NCBI GenBank assembly: GCA_027371515.1
Contig: DAHXMX010000040.1
Location: 1-7,784 of the forward strand
Origin: Neisseriaceae bacterium
Lineage (GTDB): Bacteria; Pseudomonadota; Gammaproteobacteria; Burkholderiales; UBA11063
DNA length: 7,784 nucleotides
Direction: 5' to 3'
In this document: one piece after another, positions 1-4,546 of the stretch
Layout: the number at the start of each line of letters is the position of its first letter
Position numbering within the stretch: position 1 is the first letter of the stretch
The notes under the pieces: generated by a model
Told to the model about the DNA's origin: nothing
Databases searched by the model: none
The model's input: the letters and a program-made list of their open reading frames with translations, nothing else
Translations under genes and position numbers: made by a program

Positions 1-90
1 AGGCACTGGTGTTGGTTCCGGAGTTGGCTCTGGCGTCGGCTCTTGAGTTGGCGCAGGCATCGGCGTTGGCTCTGGAGCCGGTGGTGGAGG
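1..90 (-). repeat. Pro-rich EPTP coding repeat
   Basis: In the minus-strand reading frame, residues 23-52 of the lipoprotein are almost all Pro, Glu, Thr and Ala, with several 12-bp units encoding EPTP. The repeat continues to the window edge. This stretch is visibly more GC-rich than its surroundings because of the CCN proline codons. Such units can change copy number by slippage. Confidence 0.7.
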
Positions 91-156
91 TGTTGTTGAA
101 GAACACGCAACTAATGAAGTGCTAATAGCGGCTGCTAATAATAATTTTTTTAACAT
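1..156 (-). CDS. Proline-rich lipoprotein, 3' part beyond window edge
   Basis: The first 52 codons are open from an ATG at 154-156 to the left edge. The N-terminus MLKKLLLAAAISTSLVACSS is a lipoprotein signal: two lysines, a hydrophobic core and a lipobox LVAC with Cys18 as the lipidated residue. The product is therefore expected to be anchored in an envelope membrane. Right after the Cys comes a Thr/Pro linker (residues 20-52) dominated by EPTP units, typical of an extended spacer that carries a distal domain away from the membrane. That domain is outside the window, so no function can be assigned. A ribosome binding site TGGGAG (165-170) sits about 8 nt upstream. It is the third gene of an apparent three-gene minus-strand run of small exported proteins, 39 bp downstream of the preceding stop codon. 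Confidence 0.82.
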   Translation of the reverse strand, partial: MLKKLLLAAAISTSLVACSSTTPPPPAPEPTPMPAPTQEPTPEPTPEPTPVP

Positions 157-195
157 GTTAAATACTCCCAATTGAAAAATAAATTATATTATTTG

Positions 196-399
196 TTATT
201 GTGCTGCGCTTGCATTTGGTTTGCTAGTAGTGCCATTTGCATCAGCAGGCATATTATTTGTATAGCCAAATAACATGTCGCTACTATCTTGACGTCCACC
301 AACTGCTGGATTATCATTTACTTTCTCGCTAGAGTTAAACCATGAAGCGCAAGATGTAGTTAATATTGATACAGATAAAATTAAAATAATTTTTTTAAT
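196..399 (-). CDS. Small lipoprotein with one GGRQ/SS/FG motif, probable ATT start
   Basis: This 67-codon frame has no ATG in the right place. The best start is ATT at 397-399, because translation from it begins MKKIILILSVSILTTSC, a classic n-region and hydrophobic core ending in a lipobox-like TTSC (Cys17). An AAGGAA ribosome binding site (411-416) precedes it with 11 nt spacing, close to the spacing in the neighbouring gene (AAGGAA plus 10 nt). The in-frame stop at 415-417 rules out a longer frame. Residues 29-45 (DNPAVGGRQDSSDMLFG) are a diverged copy of the motif that occurs twice in the upstream gene. The C-terminus is Ala/Asn/Ser/Thr-rich. It lies 37 bp downstream of the 90-aa secreted protein gene and 39 bp upstream of the Pro-rich lipoprotein. 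Function unknown. The alternative is a decayed gene whose ATG mutated, but the rest of the frame is intact. Confidence 0.66.
   Translation of the reverse strand: MKKIILILSVSILTTSCASWFNSSEKVNDNPAVGGRQDSSDMLFGYTNNMPADANGTTSKPNASAAQ
266..316 (-). repeat. Diverged third copy of the 51-bp motif-coding repeat
   Basis: This segment of the 67-aa lipoprotein gene aligns without gaps to the two 51-bp units of the neighbouring gene (447-497 and 558-608). The best-conserved part is the stretch encoding PAVGGRQ. It shows the two genes share an ancestral module despite different export signals. Confidence 0.65.
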
Positions 400-436
400 A
401 TTTGTTTTATTTCCTTATAATAAATTAACTATAGTT

Positions 437-709
437 TTATGGAGTGCCAAATTGTTGTGAGCTACTTTGTTGTAGTCCGCCAATTGTTGGTTTGTTTTCT
501 GGTTTATCTTTGGCAGTGTAATATTTTTGACCTTTTTTGCCAGTTACAGGGACATTACCAAATTGTTGTGAGCTACTTTGTTGACGCCCACCAACTGTTG
601 GTTTGTTTAATTGTGTCGATTGATCGGTGGTCACTACCGCGGAACTATTTTGCGCTGCAAATGCACTTGAGCTTATTAATAGTAATCCGATTAAGATTGA
701 TTTTTTCAT
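437..709 (-). CDS. Small secreted protein with two copies of a 17-residue motif
   Basis: Ninety residues. The ATG at 707-709 is chosen over an in-frame ATG 63 nt upstream because it starts a textbook Sec signal peptide (MKKSILIGLLLISSSAFA, cleavage after Ala18) and has an AAGGAA site (720-725) 10 nt away. The longer form would put a charged segment before the signal. The mature protein (about 72 aa) contains residues 35-51, NKPTVGGRQQSSSQQFG, and residues 72-88, NKPTIGGLQQSSSQQFG. These are identical except at two positions and are separated by a basic linker (GKKGQKYYTAKDK). The protein ends two residues after the second copy. No Cys, no membrane segment and no family I recognise. It heads the minus-strand run of small exported proteins. 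The Ser/Gln/Gly richness would suit an extracellular adhesive or matrix role, but that is a guess. Confidence 0.8.
   Translation of the reverse strand: MKKSILIGLLLISSSAFAAQNSSAVVTTDQSTQLNKPTVGGRQQSSSQQFGNVPVTGKKGQKYYTAKDKPENKPTIGGLQQSSSQQFGTP
447..497 (-). repeat. 51-bp coding repeat, downstream copy
   Basis: Aligns to 558-608 with about five mismatches in 51 bp. The first 26 bp (447-472) are identical between the copies. The period is 111 bp (37 codons). It encodes the C-terminal motif copy of the 90-aa protein. Confidence 0.85.
558..608 (-). repeat. 51-bp coding repeat, upstream copy
   Basis: Partner of 447-497. It encodes NKPTVGGRQQSSSQQFG at residues 35-51 of the 90-aa secreted protein. 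The near identity suggests a recent internal duplication or recombination between the copies. Confidence 0.85.
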
Positions 710-777
710 ATTACTTGTGTTCCTTTCGATTGTAAATATAAAAACAACAATTTTACTACCAATGAGTAGCAAATCAA

Positions 778-804
778 ATTATACCCACCGTTATCTTATC
801 ACAA
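778..804 (-). promoter_or_regulatory. Putative promoter of the small exported protein operon
   Basis: On the minus strand a perfect TATAAT (778-783) is preceded by a TTGTGA -35-like hexamer (799-804) with a 15-bp spacer, shorter than ideal. Transcription would start near 770, giving a leader of about 60 nt before the ATG at 709. The -35 partly overlaps the inverted repeat at 803-827. Confidence 0.5.
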
Positions 805-827
805 ATTTTATATACATGATAAAATTT
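803..827. repeat. Perfect 9-bp inverted repeat in the divergent intergenic region
   Basis: Arms AAATTTTAT (803-811) and ATAAAATTT (819-827) flank a 7-bp centre. It touches the -35 of the leftward promoter and lies about 95 bp upstream of the rightward -10, so it could be an operator. The arms are purely A/T and are followed on the plus strand by TATTTTT, so a weak terminator is an alternative. The rest of 710-972 holds no gene I can support. Confidence 0.5.
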
Positions 828-897
828 ATTTTTAAATGTTCACAGCCCCAAATTTGCATTTTCTTCATAGTGGTGGTACAATTTGTATATCCAGAGG

Positions 898-926
898 TAT
901 GTGGTTAAACTAAAATCGTGTATAAT
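898..926 (+). promoter_or_regulatory. Putative promoter of the EndoH-like gene
   Basis: A perfect TATAAT at 921-926 lies 46 bp upstream of the ATG at 973. The -35 region at the expected distance (898-903, TATGTG) is poor, so the promoter may be weak or activator-dependent. Predicted start near 933, leader about 40 nt. Confidence 0.45.
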
Positions 927-972
927 TGATACCATAATAATACTAATTTAAATATTTACGGGAAATTTAATA

Positions 973-1926
973 ATGAAAAAATTTCTTATGCTTCTAGGTG
1001 TAATTGTTTATAGTACTTGCTCATCAGGCTCAACTGTTGATAATATCAGTGGTAATTTAACATGCACTACTAAAGTAACGCAAAATACTGTTTATTTAAA
1101 TAATCCATCAATAAGTGATGTTTCTTCAATCGGTAAATATAAGTTAGTAGATTCAAACCAGCCGTTCTTTTCAACTGTTGTTTTATTTGCTGCAAATATA
1201 CATGGCACAGATCCTAATCACCCAACTTTATACTATAATTCATACTTTGATAAATTGTTAAATTCAGTTGAGGGAATTAACGCAATTCGTACATTGCAAG
1301 CTGAAGGTATTAAAGTGCAACTTGCATATCTAGGAGATCATCAAAATGCTGGATGGTCATGTAATATGAATAGCGATGTAGCAATTAGCCTAGCAAACCA
1401 AATGGTAAGCGATGCTATTGTTAAATATGGTCTTGATGGGTTAAGCATTGATGATGAGTATTCTACTTGTAAAGGTAACACTCAAGCATTTTACAATGTT
1501 GTTAGCGCAATTAAGAAAAATACAAAATTTAGCAACAAAATATTGTCAATGGCAGCTTATGCACCAGATAAAATATTCTTTCAAAGTTCTACAACGAACG
1601 TAGCAAACTTTTTAGATCAAGTTTATGAAATGACGTATGCAGCCGATGTAAATTATCTGACTTTTTATAAAGAAGCTGGCGTGCCTTCTCAAAATTTATT
1701 CTTAGGGTTGTGGCCATCAAAAAATAGTCAATCTATGGCAAGTCGAGCAACTCAAGACATATTGAATAGAAATTACGGTGGTATAATGATTTGGGCGGCA
1801 AATACTGAGTTTAGCTCAACAAATAATGCAACATCTTATTATTCTGTTATAGCGCAAGATGAATATAAAACTGACGTCTTCTACTCATCTATATCAAATA
1901 CATCGTTAGAGAATATGGGTTTTTAG
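973..1926 (+). CDS. Secreted EndoH-like GH18 endo-beta-N-acetylglucosaminidase
   Basis: Enzymes of this group (EC 3.2.1.96) cut between the two core GlcNAc residues of N-linked glycans, releasing the glycan from glycoproteins. At 317 aa it is close to the EndoH precursor length. Residues 1-20 are an export signal (MKK, hydrophobic core). Cys16 lies in a poor lipobox (YSTC), so lipidation is uncertain. The rest fits one GH18 TIM barrel. Strand 3 has VQLAYLGDHQNAG (115-127), like the GNHQGAG stretch of EndoH. The catalytic strand 4 has KYGLDGLSIDDEYS (151-164), with Glu162 as proton donor and Asp160 as the helper in the DGxxxDxE signature. The last strand has GGIMIWAAN (269-277). Ser158 replaces the first acidic residue of the EndoH DGVDFDDE motif. 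Cys130 and Cys166 could form a disulfide. The GGGA site (960-963) fits this ATG. It appears monocistronic and divergent from the small exported protein operon. A general GH18 chitinase is less likely, given the DDEY motif. Confidence 0.86.
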   Translation: MKKFLMLLGVIVYSTCSSGSTVDNISGNLTCTTKVTQNTVYLNNPSISDVSSIGKYKLVDSNQPFFSTVVLFAANIHGTDPNHPTLYYNSYFDKLLNSVEGINAIRTLQAEGIKVQLAYLGDHQNAGWSCNMNSDVAISLANQMVSDAIVKYGLDGLSIDDEYSTCKGNTQAFYNVVSAIKKNTKFSNKILSMAAYAPDKIFFQSSTTNVANFLDQVYEMTYAADVNYLTFYKEAGVPSQNLFLGLWPSKNSQSMASRATQDILNRNYGGIMIWAANTEFSSTNNATSYYSVIAQDEYKTDVFYSSISNTSLENMGF

Positions 1927-1942
1927 TAATCATAAAATCAAT

Positions 1943-1956
1943 TTTAAGCGCTTAAA
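1943..1956. promoter_or_regulatory. Perfect 14-bp palindrome at the -35 position of a promoter
   Basis: TTTAAGCGCTTAAA is fully self-complementary without a loop, so it suits a dimeric DNA-binding protein better than an RNA hairpin. It lies 10 bp upstream of the TATAAT at 1967-1972, covering the place where a -35 would be, and 16 bp after the stop of the EndoH-like gene. Confidence 0.45.
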
Positions 1957-1966
1957 TATCGGGGGT

Positions 1967-1972
1967 TATAAT
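1967..1972 (+). promoter_or_regulatory. -10 box of the cationic microprotein unit
   Basis: A perfect TATAAT directly after a GGGGGT run. No good -35 is seen; the matching position is taken by the palindrome 1943-1956. Transcription would start near 1979, giving a leader of about 34 nt before the ATG at 2013. Confidence 0.45.
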
Positions 1973-2012
1973 AGATTAGGTTATAAATTAAAAATTTTGA
2001 AAGGTGGTTATT

Positions 2013-2090
2013 ATGAAAATGATGCGAATAAATTACAGACTAGGGCGTCGTGCGTTTCGTTGGTCTTTTTTTCGACTGTTTAGAAAATGA
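2013..2090 (+). CDS. 25-residue Arg-rich cationic microprotein (putative)
   Basis: An ATG at 2013 opens 25 codons ending in TGA (2088-2090). A strong ribosome binding site AAAGGTGG (2000-2007) lies 5 nt upstream. The peptide starts MKMMRINYRLGRR and ends FFRLFRK. It holds seven Arg and two Lys, no acidic residue, and many aromatic or aliphatic residues (Tyr8, Phe15, Trp17, Phe19, Phe20, Phe23). Arg at positions 5, 9, 12/13, 16, 21 and 24 recurs every three to five residues, so an alpha-helix would have a basic and a hydrophobic face, as in membrane-active or nucleic-acid-binding peptides. The frame is more GC-rich than its flanks. I recognise no family. It has its own -10 box, and a structured segment follows. 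Support is the RBS, promoter and composition. Chance remains possible at this length. Confidence 0.5.
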   Translation: MKMMRINYRLGRRAFRWSFFRLFRK

Positions 2091-2131
2091 TAAGTTATTG
2101 ATTTTATGATCAAAAGGAAGTTCCCAAGAAG

Positions 2132-2162
2132 CCCCAACTTCAAGTTTTAGCTAAGTTGTGGG
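2132..2162. terminator. Possible hairpin between the convergent microprotein and transglycosylase genes
   Basis: CCCCAACTT (2132-2140) can pair with AAGTTG plus GGG (2153-2158, 2160-2162), giving nine pairs with one bulged T and a 12-nt loop. On the plus strand it is followed by TAGTTCTAGTCTTTT, a modest T-rich tail. On the minus strand it follows the transglycosylase stop by about six bases and has a poorer tail. It may end transcription of either or both convergent units. No long T run, so confidence is low. Confidence 0.35.
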
Positions 2163-2167
2163 TAGTT

Positions 2168-2806
2168 CTAGTCTTTTGTATAATCAACAACAACTAGCTT
2201 GTTATTAATCATTAACATAACTGGATACGGTTCCCAGTATTTAGTATAGCTATCTTTAACTAAATTTGGATACCATGATTGACCAACACTTCCGTTATAA
2301 CGTGCTAATGCAAGATCTAGATTATTATTTTCTTTATCTAGGTAATAGCGTAATATAGTACATCCATAACGAATGTTGGTGCGTATATCTAGTAGATCTT
2401 GATTTGGTGTCCCAATTTGTTTTACCCAAAATGGCATTACTTGCATAATACCTAATGCACCATTTGGTGAGATTGCATATTGATTAAATTTACTTTCAAC
2501 TGTGATTAAGGCAAGTACTAGCTGAGGGTCAAGACCAGCACGAATTGATTCATATTGAATAATGGTTAAATATCTAATGCGAGTATCTTTATCTTTTATC
2601 CATTTTTGTAAACGATTAGACATATCAAATAACCATGCATCAGCATTTTGCTTAGAATTAAAGACTAAGTGCGGCGGAACTGGATTTATAATTTCAGTTT
2701 GGAGTAATGCTTGTACATCTGGTGATAGCAAATCCTGTTCTTGCGAGGCAAAAACAGGAGTGCAGAAATTAAATATAATATAGCTAGTAAGTATTTTTTT
2801 AAACAT
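2168..2806 (-). CDS. Lytic murein transglycosylase, SLT domain
   Basis: Cleaves the MurNAc-GlcNAc bond of peptidoglycan with formation of 1,6-anhydroMurNAc, in the periplasm. Length 212 aa. Residues 1-20 are a Sec signal peptide (MFKKILTSYIIFNFCTPVFA). The catalytic domain covers about residues 85-175: ITVESKFNQYAISPNGALGIMQVMP holds the catalytic Glu104 (ES motif I) and the GALGIMQV motif (116-123), and LALARYNGS (165-173) is the closing AxxYNxG motif. The tail WYPNLVKDSYTKYWEPYP resembles betaproteobacterial members encoded beside proS. No LysM or other wall-binding domain is present. The ATG overlaps the proS stop codon by one base, which implies translational coupling. Possible roles are turnover or local opening of the wall. 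The exact family number cannot be assigned by eye. Confidence 0.9.
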   Translation of the reverse strand: MFKKILTSYIIFNFCTPVFASQEQDLLSPDVQALLQTEIINPVPPHLVFNSKQNADAWLFDMSNRLQKWIKDKDTRIRYLTIIQYESIRAGLDPQLVLALITVESKFNQYAISPNGALGIMQVMPFWVKQIGTPNQDLLDIRTNIRYGCTILRYYLDKENNNLDLALARYNGSVGQSWYPNLVKDSYTKYWEPYPVMLMINNKLVVVDYTKD

Positions 2807-4527
2807 TATGTTTTTTTAGATCTAATTAATGTATCTACGTAATTAATTATTTCTTCTAAATCAATGAGTTCAGCTGTTTCAGTTTGACGGGTATAAAGCT
2901 CTACTTGATTATTAGCAAGAGTTTTTTCACTAACTACGATACGGTATGGTATACCTAGTAACTCACTATCTGCAAGTAATGAGCCAATACGTTCGTGACG
3001 ATCATCTAATAAAACATCTAACCCTATTTTTTTAGCATTTTGGTATAAGTTATCAGCAGCTTGTTTAGTCATATTATCTTTTGTATAATTAAATGGAGTA
3101 ATAATTAATTCAAATGGTGCCATGTTAATTGGGAAGATAATTCCTTTTTTATCATGATTTTGTTCAATTGCTGCTCCAACAATTCTTGATACCCCGATGC
3201 CGTAACACCCCATTTCCATTACTTGATTTTTACCATTTTGATCTAGATATACAGCATTTAGTTTTTGAGAGTATTTAGTACGTAATTGAAATATATGTCC
3301 CACCTCAATACCCTTGCACATTTGTAATGTACCATGTCCATCAGGAGATAGATCACCAGCTACTACATTGCGCATATCTACAACTAAATCAGCTTCTTTA
3401 CAATCACGTCCAAAATTAACATTAATTAAATGATAAAAATCATCGTTTGCTCCGCAAACAAAATCATTCATTAAATTAACTTCAATATCAGCAATTATTA
3501 AACCATTAAAGCCAACTGGGCCAATAAATCCTGGTTGACAATTAAAATGTTTTTTAATTACATTTTCATCTACTAGGCTCATTGGTTGTTTTATTTGCTT
3601 AATTTTGGATACTTTTACTTCATTGAGTTCATGATCACCGCGAATTAATAACAATACTGGATTATTATCTATCCCTTCAACAACTATTGATTTAACCGTA
3701 TTATTTAGTTGGATCGCTAATAATTGCGCTACTTCTTTACAAGTTTTTTGAGTTGGTGTTGATACTTTAGTCATCTCAAATTGAGCTGTACCACGTTTAT
3801 CACGTGATGCTTTTGCTTCAGCTAATTCAATATTAGCAGCATAATCAGAATTATCACTATATACAATAATATCTTCACCGCATTCTGCTAATACCTGAAA
3901 TTCATGCGATCCAGTACCACCTATGGCCCCAGTATCGGCTGCAACTGGTCTAAATTTTAGGCCTAAACGATTAAAGATGTTAGAATAAGCTTTATACATG
4001 TCATTATATGTGGCGTTTAATGACTCAAAATCAGTATGGAATGAGTATGCATCTTTCATAATAAATTCACGTGCCCGCATTACCCCAAAACGTGGACGTA
4101 CTTCATCACGAAATTTAGTTTGAATTTGGTACATAGATAATGGAAGCTCTTTATAGCTTTTTACATCACGACGTATTATATCTGTAATAACTTCTTCATG
4201 AGTAGGCCCAAAACAAAAGTCATGATTATGGCGATCTTTTATTCTAAGCATTTCACTGCCCATAATATCCCAACGTTCAGATTCTTTCCAGATTTCTGCA
4301 GGTTGTACCGCTGGCATTAAGATTTCTATTGCATTAATTGCATGCATTTCCTCGCGAACTATACGTTCTATTTTACGTAATACGCGAAGACCAAGCGGCA
4401 TCCATGTATAGATACCGCTAGTTAAGCGTTTAATTAGACCTGCTCTGAGCATTAGTTTGTGACTAATTAATTCAGCTTCATTTGGTGCTTGTTTTTGAGT
4501 TTTTATATAGTATTTTGATGCTAACAT
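2806..4527 (-). CDS. proS: Proline--tRNA ligase (ProRS), bacterial type with editing insert
   Basis: Charges tRNA(Pro) with proline using ATP in the cytosol (EC 6.1.1.15). The 573-aa length matches the bacterial class IIa form. Class II motif 1 lies around residues 45-72, followed by GPTHEE (107-112). Motif 2 is TKFRDEVRPRFG (137-148) and motif 3 is GIGVSRIVGAAIEQN (443-457). The inserted trans-editing domain, which clears Ala-tRNA(Pro), spans about residues 225-400. It includes Lys279 (at the position of the key E. coli lysine), GDHELNEVK (297-305) and GFIGPVG (333-339). The anticodon-binding domain is C-terminal, with LDDRHERIGSLLADSELLGIP (507-527), in which the usual RPG reads RIG. An AAGG site (4537-4540) lies 9 nt before the ATG. 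It is 19 nt downstream of the permease gene and overlaps the transglycosylase start, so all three are probably one transcript. Confidence 0.97.
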   Translation of the reverse strand: MLASKYYIKTQKQAPNEAELISHKLMLRAGLIKRLTSGIYTWMPLGLRVLRKIERIVREEMHAINAIEILMPAVQPAEIWKESERWDIMGSEMLRIKDRHNHDFCFGPTHEEVITDIIRRDVKSYKELPLSMYQIQTKFRDEVRPRFGVMRAREFIMKDAYSFHTDFESLNATYNDMYKAYSNIFNRLGLKFRPVAADTGAIGGTGSHEFQVLAECGEDIIVYSDNSDYAANIELAEAKASRDKRGTAQFEMTKVSTPTQKTCKEVAQLLAIQLNNTVKSIVVEGIDNNPVLLLIRGDHELNEVKVSKIKQIKQPMSLVDENVIKKHFNCQPGFIGPVGFNGLIIADIEVNLMNDFVCGANDDFYHLINVNFGRDCKEADLVVDMRNVVAGDLSPDGHGTLQMCKGIEVGHIFQLRTKYSQKLNAVYLDQNGKNQVMEMGCYGIGVSRIVGAAIEQNHDKKGIIFPINMAPFELIITPFNYTKDNMTKQAADNLYQNAKKIGLDVLLDDRHERIGSLLADSELLGIPYRIVVSEKTLANNQVELYTRQTETAELIDLEEIINYVDTLIRSKKT

Positions 4528-4546
4528 ATTATATTACCTTAAAATA

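Noticed and set aside
427..436. AACTATAGTT palindrome between the two small exported protein genes
   Set aside because: Only 10 bp, expected by chance in AT-rich DNA, and no T run for a terminator.
507..527. RIG instead of RPG in the ProRS anticodon-binding signature
   Set aside because: Positions are residues of the protein. The rest of the domain is intact and this spot varies among bacterial ProRS as far as I recall, so it is not evidence of altered function.
439..735. Plus-strand ORF of 98 codons
   Set aside because: It is antisense to the 90-aa secreted protein, which has a clear signal peptide and RBS; the plus frame has neither and a Cys/Leu/Phe-rich random look.
710..772. Upstream 21-codon extension of the secreted protein
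   Set aside because: It would bury the signal peptide; the RBS and spacing fit the ATG at 707-709.
627..908. Plus-strand ORF of 93 codons
   Set aside because: Starts inside the antisense of a supported gene, runs across its promoter and has no RBS or recognisable domain.
2106..2150. 14-codon basic ORF (starts MIKRKF) after the microprotein
   Set aside because: Composition is intriguing, but there is no ribosome binding site, and it overlaps the structured segment; too short to support.
2562..2783. Plus-strand ORF of 73 codons
   Set aside because: Antisense shadow of the lytic transglycosylase gene.
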